From: Plasmodiophora brassicae
Lineage: Eukaryota > Endomyxa: Phytomyxea > Phytomyxea > Plasmodiophorida
DNA: 64,000 nt
Assembly (NCBI GenBank): GCA_036867785.1
Contig: CP145414.1
Span: forward strand, 1,240,001-1,304,000
Direction of reading: 5' to 3'
The stretch's first letter is position 1, and the number at the start of each line of letters is the position of its first letter. Below the pieces are notes generated by a model, which saw only the letters and a program-made list of their open reading frames with translations, was not told the DNA's origin and did no database searches. A program made the position numbers and the translations under genes. This document shows positions 1 through 9,900 of this stretch, one piece after another.

Positions 1-279
1 GTCGGTGTAGCGGTCCTGCAGGCGGCGTCTCGGCGAGAACGTGTAGACCTTGCTGTCGCGCATCGTGCGCTTCCCGCCGGGGTTGGACGGGCTGGCCGTG
101 CCGTCGTCTTTCTGCGGCAGGTCGACGGGCAGCGTCCCGGTGCTGACGCTGGTTTCGGCGTCGGACGTCGCGACGGCGCGCGTTGTGTTGAACAGGTAGC
201 GGACGGCAACGTAGATCGCGGATGCGATGAGGATGAAGACGCCGATTAAGACGAACATTACGATGTCGACGGTCGACAT
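1..279 (-). CDS. Small single-pass membrane protein, C-terminus cut by window edge
   Basis: An open frame of 93 codons starts at an ATG whose first base is 279 and runs off the left edge, so the protein is partial. The N-terminus is a hydrophobic anchor (MFVLIGVFILIASAIYVAV, about residues 8-26) right behind a short polar start. It is followed by a Ser/Thr/Asp-rich hydrophilic tail with basic patches (GKRTMR, SPRRRLQDR). This suggests a type III or signal-anchored protein with a cytosolic tail. I recognise no family. It lies 125 nt from the 3' end of the delta-COP gene on the same strand. Confidence 0.55.
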   Translation of the reverse strand, partial: MSTVDIVMFVLIGVFILIASAIYVAVRYLFNTTRAVATSDAETSVSTGTLPVDLPQKDDGTASPSNPGGKRTMRDSKVYTFSPRRRLQDRYTD

Positions 280-403
280 GATCACTGGGACGCGGGGCGC
301 GTGCCGTCTGCCCCAGTCCCGAGATCCCTGACGACAGCGGGTGCTTTACATGGCAATACTGTCTCGTGGTCATCATATATTGAATGTATGTGCCGATCCC
401 AAC

Positions 404-2244
404 CTACTCGAGCGTGAACGACTGCACCGTCAAGCTCGTGCGCGTGTCGTATTCGACGGCCTGGTCGGGCGCGTCGGCCATCGTGATCTGGTCGACGCCG
501 ATCCCGGCAATGGTCTGCTGCGACGTGAACTGGACACGAAGCGGGAACAGGGAATCGGGATCCACTGGGTCCGTCTTCCACTCCATCGTACCGGTCGCGT
601 CCGGCTCCACGTTCCCGATCGACCAGACGAGCGAGCGCGACGCATTGTCGTACACATAGTCACCGTCGCACTGGCTGACTTGCGGCGGCGGCGTCGTGAT
701 GACGATACGAACGTCCTGCAACGTGATCCGGTCCGACTCGGCCTGGTACTCGGCCGTGACGACTGTTCGTCCGTTCTCCTGGGACGGCCAGAACGTGACG
801 CTGAAAGGGAGGAACGACGAATCCGACGTCGACAGCTTCCATTTGAGGATCGGAGCGGCATTCGAGGACCCGATCGGGAAGCCTTTGTCGGATTCCTTCA
901 GTGCCAGGATCTGTGAGGACGTCCAAGCGCCCTTGTCCATCTTTGGATGCGGCTGGAATCGGGTACCCTTTGGTGCAGACGCCAACGCGCCGACATGGAG
1001 GCGAATGCGGGCGTAGTCTGGGTTTCCAACAGTGAGCTTGACAGTACCGACGGCTTCAAGCTGTTTCAGCGTCCCGTCTCGTTCGCAGTGCACAGTGATA
1101 ACCTCCTCAATGGAGACAAGGACGCCGTCGACGATCTCAGCAGGTTCTGGGGCAGCAGATGCCGCTGGGCGGCTGAGAAGAGGCTGCCCAGGAGGGGACT
1201 GAACCGGAGCAAGGTGCTCTTCGGTGGCCAGCTGTGCGAAGAACTGGTCTCCCTGTCTGGATGCTCCACCGAGCGCTTGCCCAAGGCGCAAACCGACTGC
1301 GCCCTTCTGTTCTCGTTGCGCTCGAGACAGATTCGTAGGTTCGATGCGGGAATGCTGGTATGCGGTGGGTGGAGATGCGGGAGATGCACTCGACCCGTAT
1401 GTCCCAACCGAATAGTCGGGCGGGCCGCTGCCAGAGAGGTAGTCGCCCGATGAGTATCCGCCACCACCCATCCCGCGACCCGTCTGTATAGTCGCCATCT
1501 TCTGCTTGTGCTTCTCGATCTCAGCAGCGCGTTGCTTCATCTTTGACCGAGCGTCATCTTCCTTCGACGCTGACCATGTGATTTAGAATCCCACCACAGA
1601 TCAAACGTAAACTGCGCCCGCCCGACCTTTGATTATCTTCTGGAGTTTGGCCTCATGCGAATCCATTTCCGTGAATGTTCGGACCTGACTCAGGTAAGTA
1701 TCGAACGCCATGACGAAATGGGTTCACGACCGAACCTGCTGCAGAGATACGTTCTCTCGGTAGCCGCTTGAGATGACCTCGTCCAGCGCAAACACGAGTT
1801 GGAACGCATTCGACGAGACGGCCTGCTCATCATGCCCGTGGCAGAACTCAGGGACCTGGTGCGAAACAATACGATTATTAGCACGGGTCGGAATGGCAGA
1901 TGCTCCATAGCGTTTCGTACAAGTTTGGCGACGAGGCGGAGCGTCTCCAGATCTTCCATGATGTTCGACTGCTTGTTGGTGATGATGAGGACGTACAGCA
2001 GTTCAATCGGCTGGTATATATACCGCACGTTCTCTGTCTCGATGAACGTGTGCTCGCCGCCGGACCCGACCAACTTCGGGAACGCAGACAGCAGGCCCTC
2101 GATCCTCAGCTTGGACATCGCGATGAACTGCCGCGCAACGAGCACTACCCACGATACGTCATCACCTCACTGCACACTCCTCCGATCGACGCCTCGCGAA
2201 CCTTTCCCGGTCTTCGTGACGACCGCGGCAGATAGGACGACCAT
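404..2244 (-). CDS. ARCN1: Coatomer delta subunit (delta-COP)
   Basis: Delta subunit of the COPI coat, which drives retrograde Golgi-to-ER vesicle traffic. Five exons fit splice signals and frame: 2244-2202, 2144-1921, 1855-1736, 1684-1627 and 1569-404, giving 536 aa; introns are 51-65 nt. The first exon encodes [14 protein letters not shown], the classic delta-COP start, continuing into [19 protein letters not shown] of the longin-like N-domain (residues about 1-140). The stretch [12 protein letters not shown] is also diagnostic. After a charged linker ([13 protein letters not shown]) and a Gly/Ser-rich spacer comes the C-terminal mu-homology domain (about residues 270-536). Length is close to the family norm of about 510 aa. 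The start is fixed by homology and not by context. Confidence 0.95.
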
Positions 2245-3247
2245 GGCGGTCGGTCCCTCGCAATCGCGAATGCCCTGCAAAAAAATCGCTCGACGACTTG
2301 AGCACACAGCCAGTCCACAACCCCGAAACGATCGTGGCGAAATGCCACAACGGCCTGTCCGGAATGAATAGCAACGCGCGGAAACGATCATCATGTGAAG
2401 TGCGGCCGGCAAACGGGGAACGTTGCACGCCGTGCACTAACGCGGCATGCCGGGCACGCGGGCCTGCGTCTGTCTGACCTTCGAGTGCGTATTTGACGGG
2501 CGGCGCTGCGACACGGGTCGCCTGTCGAAGCCCCCGCGGCTGTGCTTGCTACGCGCCGTGATTATTAACTGCTACACGAGGCAGAATACCCGCGGTGTAT
2601 CGCGTGTATCTCAACGTACGAGACGCGGCCGTGGATCGGACGTGTCGAGCTTAGCGCGCGGCGCCAGCTCAAACGCATGCACCGTTGGCCCATTGCCCTT
2701 TCGCGATAACGGCCACTACTCTGGCACGAACATGCCTCTCAGGCATGCCTTGATGCTTTCATTCGACTGCGTCATCCAGGACATGTGCGCGAGGAACCGC
2801 ACGAAACCCACCTGATCATAATGATATCCAGTAAGCTCGGCGAAGAACAAACCTGATTGCATTCCGTTCGGTAACGTAAGTGAAGAACAAACCCGGCTGC
2901 TTCAACTCAGTTACGTAGGTTTGTTCTTCGCCGGACTCTTTGAAATTCATCGTGCTGTCGAGTCGTCGTCACAACATGAAATGCCTGAATCGCGAACACG
3001 TAGGACACGAAGAAGGCGTGCCCTCCGCACTGCAGCAACAGCTCGTCAATGGCGGTCACATGATCCGTATCTACATAGGTCATCCGCCTTGTTCCCCAAA
3101 CGTTCTAAATGGCCGAGACTGTCCCTTTCGGCCACACATTTGTCAGATGCGGCAGCCTGCCTGTCGGCAACGCCGGGAATAGCACAGCGTCAGGCTCCTC
3201 GGCTGGGCGCGCGCGCGCACATTTCATCGCCGCCGTCGCTGGGCGAC
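2245..3247. other. Divergent intergenic region without a convincing gene
   Basis: This kilobase separates delta-COP (minus) from a small plus-strand gene. An open frame at 2447-2815 (+) has Arg/Cys-rich, low-quality composition and no family pattern, so I do not call it. The only clear structure is the short inverted repeat at 2838-2933. Promoters for both flanking genes probably lie here, but I see no recognisable core element. Confidence 0.4.
2838..2933. repeat. 96-bp hairpin element with 17-bp perfect inverted ends
   Basis: CGGCGAAGAACAAACCT at 2838-2854 is the exact reverse complement of 2917-2933. A third partial copy (GAAGAACAAACC) lies in direct orientation at 2882-2893, and the inner segments (GGTAACGTAA and CAGTTACGTA) are also roughly complementary. 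It could be a MITE remnant or a hairpin structure. No target-site duplication is visible. Confidence 0.6.
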
Positions 3248-3556
3248 ATGGAAGTAGTCACGGACGACGCCGTGGCGCGGGCCCTCGTCAACGACATCTG
3301 TGCGAGGCTCAACTTCAACCTATCATCGCAGGCGGAACTGTATGAGTTGCTGGTGACGGCTGCATCACTCGTCGACCACGTGCGGCGGTACGTGGCCGCC
3401 GGCGACCGATCGGCGACGTCGGCCGAGGCCGCTGCCCTGTTCGCCCTCGTGGAGCGGCTGCGTCCGCGGGACGACCCTGGGAGCGAGCACAAGTTCGCCA
3501 GCATCGAGCTGTTCATCAGGCAGATTACGTCCCGTTATCCATGCAAGGACCCCTGA
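3248..3556 (+). CDS. Small helical hypothetical protein (102 aa)
   Basis: The open frame extends further upstream, but the sequence before the ATG at 3248 is Arg/Ser-rich and looks non-coding, whereas composition becomes regular after it. The product is acidic and alanine/leucine-rich and is predicted mostly helical (for example DDAVARALVNDICARLNF, then AALFALVERLRPRDD). There is no signal peptide, membrane segment or motif I recognise. It could be a small subunit of a larger complex. It converges on the PEBP gene, with 68 nt between the stops. Confidence 0.5.
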   Translation: MEVVTDDAVARALVNDICARLNFNLSSQAELYELLVTAASLVDHVRRYVAAGDRSATSAEAAALFALVERLRPRDDPGSEHKFASIELFIRQITSRYPCKDP

Positions 3557-3624
3557 CCCGCGCGTCATCCACTAATATACGATGCAAGTCGCGTGTATTG
3601 CGATATTAACAGCGGTTCTCCGGG

Positions 3625-4254
3625 TTACGATTCGCTGTGCGATGGGGCCAGGTCGGGATGCGACACGAGAAAGAAGTTCCCAGCGACGGGAACGTTCAGG
3701 TCGAGGTTGTTGATGAACTCCTGCGTTTTGAATTTGTCGCGGGAGTCGGTGGCGTCTTCAGCCCCCTGGATTCGGCGCAGGATGGCGTCGGCGTCCAACT
3801 CACGTTCCTGCTCGAACACCAACAGAACGATGCGATGCGATCCGCCGCGCTCGACGAACTTCACGCTCTCGTACTCGAACAGGGTCTTGCCCTTGTCCAG
3901 GTCCAGCGCGGGCGCGTTGATCGTCAGCCAGTTCAACCATTCGCGCTTGGGTTCATTTACAGGGCTCAGGTGCACCATCAGGATGGTGTATAACGCGTCC
4001 TTGCCAGGTTTCCAGTCGAGGATGATCTCCGATTTGTAGGCGATATCGGCGTCCACGACGTCGCCCGGGTTGATCACCGTGTCCGCCTGGAGGGAGAGGC
4101 GCAGCGCGGCGACCTGGCCGGGCTCCTGCTTGATCAGGTCCGGGACGACCTTGTCCACCAGGAACGGGCTCTCCATCTTGGTGTGCAGATGCGTCTGCAG
4201 CATGGCGTCGGTCGCCTCCGGGCTCGGCACGTGCGCTGCCGTCGATGTCGCCAT
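3625..4254 (-). CDS. Phosphatidylethanolamine-binding protein (PEBP/RKIP family)
   Basis: The intronless 209-aa product matches the PEBP fold in order: an N-terminal PDLIKQEPGQVAALRL-type strand, DALYTILMVHLSPV (equivalent to YTLVLTDPDAPS), REWLNWLTINAPALDL (equivalent to REWxHWLVVN), GGSHRIVLLVFEQ (equivalent to GxHRYVFLLFxQ), and the C-terminal FINNLDLNVPVAGNFF. PEBPs bind phospholipid head groups and often inhibit kinases or proteases. The usual DPDxP ligand-loop motif is replaced by HLSPVN, so ligand specificity may differ. I chose the ATG at 4254 (MATSTAAHV); an in-frame ATG at 4296 would add 14 residues. Confidence 0.88.
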   Translation of the reverse strand: MATSTAAHVPSPEATDAMLQTHLHTKMESPFLVDKVVPDLIKQEPGQVAALRLSLQADTVINPGDVVDADIAYKSEIILDWKPGKDALYTILMVHLSPVNEPKREWLNWLTINAPALDLDKGKTLFEYESVKFVERGGSHRIVLLVFEQERELDADAILRRIQGAEDATDSRDKFKTQEFINNLDLNVPVAGNFFLVSHPDLAPSHSES

Positions 4255-4410
4255 GATCCCCTGATGCGTGCGACTCGAAAAACGTATGAATCCCAACCTG
4301 GCGGATCGTGCAGCCGAAATGAACGCCGGCCCAGTTCATCCCGAGCCGTGCCCAGGAACATTCCGGCAGTACGGGCCGGGAAGCCCCACACGCAGACGAC
4401 GACGCAATAA

Positions 4411-6719
4411 CCCCAAACTCCGTGGATTATGTCATATAATATGACATGCATGTTTGGCAGGACGTAGCGAAAAATGAGGACCTTGGAGGCGAATGGTAGC
4501 TTCCATCCTGAATAGTCCATGCCAGCCTCCACCTCGCCCCGAAGGTTCGGACTCCTGTCGACGTTGTGTTTCGTTCCAGTGCTCTCACGAAATCAGGCTC
4601 TCCCATGCTTCTATTTTGGGTGCATATGACATAGTATGTCATGCAAAGGCAGCATGACATAGTATGTCATGCAACACACTTTTGCCTGTATTGATACTCT
4701 GGTGCATTCTCAAGAAGATCAAAGGGGATGCGATCATCGACTGGACTGCGAGCGTGTCACTGGTCCACGCGAGCGGCGTCCGGAGCGATTGCTTGCCGGG
4801 TTTTCCGAGGGTAAAGTGGCCACATCGTGTCGTCGGCGTCCGCCGATGGACTGCACTGTAGGTCCTCCACTTGCAAGCAGTAATGCGTCCAAACCACCTT
4901 CAGGAGAGGACGGCGATCGTTCGTCAGAACGCCCAAGTCGAATACACGTTCCCCGGTCCGACTGTCAGGGCGGAACTGGACAGACAGGTTGACATCACCG
5001 GGATCATGGAATCTGTCGAAGCATGATAACGTATTTGAACCGAATCTCGTCTTGCATAACGGCACTTGGCAAATGCTGCACCACACCGTCGTGCTGCATT
5101 GTCGACATGTCCCATTCGGTTCCCGATATTGACGTCCCAGTAAACATCCCCCTTATTGCCAGAGCGCTGGACAACGTATGCCCTGTCTGAAACGGAGCGC
5201 GCGACCGTCCTCAGTCAGGAAGAACAACCGACGATTCCGCTTAGGTGGCTGGAGGAGCGGCACTGGATTGTCAGCTGCCTCTGCTGCACGCTGCAATTCA
5301 GAAGGCACTCAGGCAGGCCAGCCGAAGAAAATATTTGAAGGACCCTCATCGTTCAACAAATGTTTCCATTTGTCGAAACTGGACACATCGGCAATACGGG
5401 ATTGCAGCTGCTGCAGACGCCACAGCTCGTGCGCATTTAGCATGCACACGAAACAAAGCCGTTGCCAATTTAACGTCTTGGGACGGTCGCCGGAAATCGA
5501 CCTGGTGCCACTGTTCAGTAATGGATCTCATACATCGCGGTATTTGCATACCTTAACATTGTTCATCTCTCTCTCTCTCGAGACAACGTCCTGGCCGCCT
5601 TTCACATGATTTCAGAACCAGACAGCGGCTGGGACGATTTCGTGGGCAGGAGGTGGGCTTCGGCATTGAAGAAGCGCTTGCTTCATTTGTCGCCAGAACT
5701 TAACAATGTGGTGATCAACCGCGTGTTCCAGAGTGGGTACGGGTAAAGCGTCGATCTGCGCAGGTCCAGCATGTTTGTCCCCGATGCGCTGACAAGCAAG
5801 CAAGTAATGTTCACGTGTTCACGCAAAACGCCAGGAACGGTTACCAAGACAGCACACAGCACTGAAGTGCTCGATGTACATCCCACCATGCTTGTTTCTC
5901 GACGGCAAACGCCAGTGGATACGAATCCGACCACTCAGGGTCGAAGGTATCAGTCGGCGTCGTCGCGTAGAGGCTCATCGCCCATATCGCATCGGGATTC
6001 AAGCGCGACAAATGGGCGGCAGCCCGTTGGCTGTTAACAGCCGTCGACAGATGCGAAAACAATGGCCTGCAAGGATGTCAGAAGGCAACGCACCGGAACA
6101 TCAAAGAAACAAGAGTACTGTAGACACAGGTTGCTAACATCCGACACCATGATGCGACTGGTCGCGGACGTCTTGTTCAACGACTATTTTGATGTCGTCG
6201 CAAACAATAGGTACGACGAGCCTCGCATTTGCAAGAAGCCATGCATCGACACTGTAAACTTGCTTCGCTCGAGAAGTGTTCATAGGCCCTGTTATCATAT
6301 ATCATGTAGACCGGACCGCCCAACTCGGCCACGAGAGCAGCTGCTCTCGTAGTCATACCGGAAAACCTACGTACATTGTTTGCCCATCATCGTTGACCTC
6401 GTCGTCGGGTTGAGACCACTGTGCTCGGACATGATCATCGTCATATGCAGCCCGCAGCATGCGGACAGCCGCCTCCCACACTTTGCGGTCTTCCTCCATG
6501 GAACCCACTCGGTTTCAAATCGGACGAAAGTCCGCAGGTAACGCCGCACGGCGGACTACGCCATTCGAACCGATTCAGACAGCATAGTTGTCAGTCTAGC
6601 CGTTGCAACAGGCCACCGGAAATCACCCCCATACATGACATACTATGTCATACAACGGAAAAGCTATTTCTGACACCCGAGCCCTGCATGACATAGTATG
6701 TCATCCACGGAGTTTGGGG
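4411..6719. mobile_element. 2.3 kb terminal-inverted-repeat DNA element, superfamily unknown
   Basis: CCCCAAACTCCGTGGAT at 4411-4427 is the exact reverse complement of 6703-6719. Both ends continue into a palindrome of ATGTCAT/ATGACAT type. The element is flanked by ATAA on both sides (4407-4410 and 6720-6723), a probable 4-bp target-site duplication. Subterminal palindromes recur at 4626-4642, 4654-4670 and 6635-6651. The interior has no intact gene. Short coding-like minus-strand stretches (about 4760-5086, 5690-5760 and 5870-6060) could be decayed or captured exons. I see no transposase motif, so it is probably non-autonomous. Confidence 0.7.
4626..4670. repeat. Tandem pair of 17-bp palindromes
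   Basis: ATGACATAGTATGTCAT occurs at 4626-4642 and again at 4654-4670, 28 bp apart and each flanked by GCA on its right. The palindrome is perfect around a central base. Equivalent copies lie at 6635-6651 and 6688-6704, and a 19-bp variant at 4429-4447. All copies lie inside the 4411-6719 element, close to its ends, which suggests transposase or host-factor binding sites, or simply hairpin tips. Confidence 0.75.
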
Positions 6720-6917
6720 ATAAAGTGCACGTGGCCGGCAACATCACTGGAGACGACACTTGTACGTACGTCCACGTCGGATGACGCTCGCCATATGGGA
6801 GCGCCGTCGTGATGTGGACCTACCGCGTGAGTCAACGGAGGGTCAGTTGACGCCACCTATACGGCCGACAATCGACCACACTCTGGCCATTAACGTTAAG
6901 GCAAGGGTCTCCTGGCC

Positions 6918-7370
6918 ATGAGGTCGTTGGAGACGTTGGACATGTACCTGCAGCGGCTGGAGCTCGCGCTGATGCCGATCATATGCGAAGATGTCGGCGA
7001 GGGCTCTGGCGATCGCCTGGTGCACCTGCTGCAGTCGGCCATGTCGTCGCTGATGGCTGCGATTGAGTTCATCAACGATGATAATGAGAGCATCGATAAG
7101 GCGATGATCGAGCAGGTCACCGACCTAGAACGTGGCCTATCGGCTGTGTTGGAGAACATGCAGGTTCGATCCGGCAGGCCCAGTTTCGATGCGATCCTAA
7201 CACAACGCGCGACGTCGATCGACGTTCGCGACCTGTCGGACGCTGCCGAACAGTTGAGCAGACAGATTGAGGACATCTACCAATACTCCAATAGCTTCCT
7301 CAGCGCGTTGCCGACTGGCCTGCCCAGACGCCCGTCGAGGTCGATCTCTGACATTGCCGACGCGGCATAG
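6918..7370 (+). CDS. Hypothetical helical protein (150 aa)
   Basis: A single open frame starts at an ATG 199 nt beyond the right end of the TIR element. The product is acidic and strongly amphipathic-helical throughout (LETLDMYLQRLELALMPI, RLVHLLQSAMSSLMAAIEF, VRDLSDAAEQLSRQIEDIYQ), with a Ser/Arg tail ending SISDIADAA. No signal peptide or membrane segment is visible. The pattern suggests a coiled-coil or helical-bundle subunit, but I recognise no family. It converges with the membrane-protein gene, whose stop is 49 nt away. Confidence 0.6.
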   Translation: MRSLETLDMYLQRLELALMPIICEDVGEGSGDRLVHLLQSAMSSLMAAIEFINDDNESIDKAMIEQVTDLERGLSAVLENMQVRSGRPSFDAILTQRATSIDVRDLSDAAEQLSRQIEDIYQYSNSFLSALPTGLPRRPSRSISDIADAA

Positions 7371-7418
7371 TACTGTTAAAGTGTATCGTGAACATTCATG
7401 TAGGCAGGTTGGGACGAA

Positions 7419-8415
7419 TCAGGCGACGCTCGGGCGCGGTCCTGTATTCTCTTTCGGTGTTGACGACGGGTTAGCATTCCTTCCAGGAACTCTCGGGACG
7501 GCCATGGCCTCCTTGGAACGAAGCCGGAACCACACCATACCGGCCAGGAACATCGCAACGGTCTTATCAGCAATGTGGACGATGAAGACGGACTGCTCGC
7601 CAGCGTCCAGAGCAGCACTGATCGTCGCCGTCGCTATGGCCAGATTCGAAAGCGTGTACGCGACCAGCATGACCCACAGGACGCTCATGTTGCGGCGTAT
7701 GTCGACGTTGGCAGATCGCCAGAACTTGCAGATCGTGTAGAATCCTAGGCCCATCATGAATACGAAATTGAAGTACATGGGAGGGCCCGTCAACGTGATC
7801 CCGATCCTGCAACCAGTCCCCCTATCTTGTCAGCAGCGCCGATCATTCCCCGGGACGACCTCACCCGTATCCACCGCTGCACGACAGACCAACACTGTGC
7901 ACCTGCATGACGGTGGCGACGTTAACAACATTCAGCAGCTGTGGAAAGCTAGCGTCAACATCGGGCGCCAGGTTTCGTGCCCGTTCGTGCAGCCGACCAC
8001 GCCGCACAGATTCTGCAGGTAGAGAATGCACAGGAGGAACTTGTAGAACCTCCGGTCCATCTGATAGAAGACGGCAGTCCGGTAGTGGAACAGGTTGAAC
8101 TCGGACACCTGCGTGGCAGGTCAGACACCGGTGAACGTTCGGCATTTAGCGCGCGGATCGGACAACGAAGAACGTCTCGTGGTAGCTGAATGCGCACATG
8201 TGGGGCAGAACCGCATAGGTGACGTTGAGGAACAGGGACACGACTGACATGACCAGGTTGATCCTCGACAGCCTCTTCCCGAACTCCTGCCCATCCGAAT
8301 GACTGTACTTTATTGTGCTGTACAGGCAGAGCGGCACCAGCACGACGAGCACTTGTACGTTCGCCCACCAGTACACCCATAGTGGGTCCGCGGCGCCCAC
8401 CGCCTCCATTCCCAT
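7419..8415 (-). CDS. Multi-pass membrane protein, function unknown
   Basis: The first exon (8415-8164) encodes WVYWWANVQVLVVLVPLCLY and NLVMSVVSLFLNVTYAVLP, two membrane segments. A 55-nt intron (8163-8109) joins in phase to VSEFNLFHYRTAVFYQMD and FLLCILYLQNL. The last exon (from about 7809) encodes three or more segments: MYFNFVFMMGLGFYTICKF, LWVMLVAYTLSNLAIATATI and IVHIADKTVAMFLAGMVWF. About six or seven membrane helices are likely. The middle junction is uncertain: a single intron of about 200 nt keeps phase, and smaller alternatives exist. It could be a receptor-like or TLC-like protein, but no signature settles it. Confidence 0.55.
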
Positions 8416-8820
8416 GTTCGACGTCACTCTACTCCTAATGCCCGAAAATCGTGGTCGGTTCGTCCAACCGCGCTCGGCGTACCTGCTGGTCACGTGTGTC
8501 TGGACTCTGGATCCCGATCCTAGCAACGTGCTGAATATTTAGTTTCGGTTATCCGCCGCGGCGCTCGCTCGGATATCGTCGACCAGGTTCACTCGCCTCC
8601 GTCCTGGCATGGCCGTAGGCCGATGTTGCCAACAGGCATACGCGACCGGAGCGGCCTACGCCGTGAAGATAACTGTGGCATATATTAGGGCTCACGCCAT
8701 AGACAAGGCTGGCTCGGACTTCCGGACTCCGTGAGCTGTGGTCGAGGCTAGATAAACAGACTGCATATTGCCTAAGCCGGAATACGACACAGTGATCACT
8801 GTAGTCACGTACGAAGGTCG
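8416..8820. other. Intergenic, nothing recognised
   Basis: This is the upstream side of the membrane-protein gene and the left flank of the gag-like fossil. I see no gene, tRNA or repeat here. It may hold promoter sequence for the minus-strand gene. Confidence 0.3.
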
Positions 8821-9484
8821 ATGGCTGCAGGGACGGGGCGCGAATCGGTGTCGATGATCGACGAGAACTTGACTGAGGTTACAGCGCGACTAGACGCGCT
8901 GCAGCCGGTGGTCGAGGGCGGTGACGAAGACCACCCGGTCTACGAATACCCGGATGAACAGTCGGGACTGCCAGACGGCAACAGCGCTGTCGACGCAGCC
9001 CGCATCGCCAGCATAGCCAAGGTGGACAAGGCGACCAAGGCCCCTGAACTCGGGCTGTGTGACGGTAAAAGCATCAACAAGTGGTTTGATGCTCTGAAAC
9101 GACACACCGAGTACCTTAACAGATTGGGCGTACTCCGGAGTCGTGCACCGCTTCGAGAAATGATCGACGAGGATCTGCTACCAGTTCTCCTACGCAGCGC
9201 GGGTGAACTTCACTGGACCTCGGAAGACGTTCCCGATGACGTTATCGAGCGGATGCTACGTGGCTGGCAGATGGCCCAGGCGCCTGCTCAGAGCGGATCA
9301 TACTGGACCTACTTTGACTCTGCGCATGAACAAGAGCATCCAGGATGCCAGGGCGCGGGTGCTCGACTATGGTCGACAGCTGGTGAAGATCGTCAAGGAC
9401 CCGCGCCCTGGCATCCTGGATGCTCTTGTTCATGCGCAGAGAGTCGAAGTAGGTCCAGTATGATCCGCTCTGAGCAGGCGCCTG
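8821..9484 (+). mobile_element. Gag-like fossil of a Ty3/Gypsy-type element
   Basis: An open stretch resembles the gag part of the full element at 11914-17176. It shares the spacing of REMIDEDLLPVLLRSAGEL and a D-x-x-E-x-M-L-x-x-W pattern, against RSMIDPGLLRAICKWELG and DLMDWMKRHL there. No protease, reverse transcriptase or LTR is present nearby, so it is a fragment. It is broken, and its end has been turned into a large inverted duplication (9277-9484). Age cannot be judged without relatives. The family assignment is an inference from the gag pattern. Confidence 0.5.
9277..9484. repeat. Inverted duplication, about 85-bp arms with about 40-bp loop
   Basis: The segment from 9277 to about 9362 reappears as its reverse complement from about 9400 to 9484, with a few differences. 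Both arms end in the palindrome CAGGCGCCTG. The arms are a piece of the gag-like sequence, so this is a snap-back copy of coding sequence and not a classical terminal repeat. Confidence 0.8.
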
Positions 9485-9900
9485 AATTGCTCGGCAACTG
9501 CAATCCCGGGAGTCGTTTAAAATGACCATCGCTGGACGTGACAAGTGCTTTGGGGCGCCGCCCACATACTTACCGTTCAGCGGCCAGTACAGTCACCAAC
9601 ACATGCAGATCAGGACAGAGGGACAACCATGTCGCGTACGGCCCACGCGCTCTGCACCGTTGTGTATTGCGCGGACAGTCGCAGCGACGTCTCAGACAGT
9701 GAAGACCAGGTCCTGGTTGCGCTGCCCGTAACCAAAGTACCCAGCTTGTTCCGGCTGGCGCGATCCAAGCGACACGCGTGCCGAAAACCCTGTGCCAGTG
9801 CACACCTGCGTTACAACATAATGACCAGGAGGGCCCCTCATCAGTTAATCTAAACGTTTCGGCATCGTTCTATAGTCTACTGCTTAAGTACGACGAATAA
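9485..9900. other. Intergenic, no supported gene
   Basis: Short open frames occur on both strands at 9522-9853, but they have no family pattern and overlap each other. This is probably flank between two mobile elements. Confidence 0.3.

Noticed and set aside
341-916. Plus-strand open frame of 191 codons
   Set aside because: It is antisense to the last exon of delta-COP, Arg/Asp-rich and without family pattern; a GC-rich shadow frame.
2447-2815. Open frame of 122 codons between delta-COP and the small plus-strand gene
   Set aside because: Composition is irregular and I see no motif or splice support; likely chance opening in GC-rich DNA.
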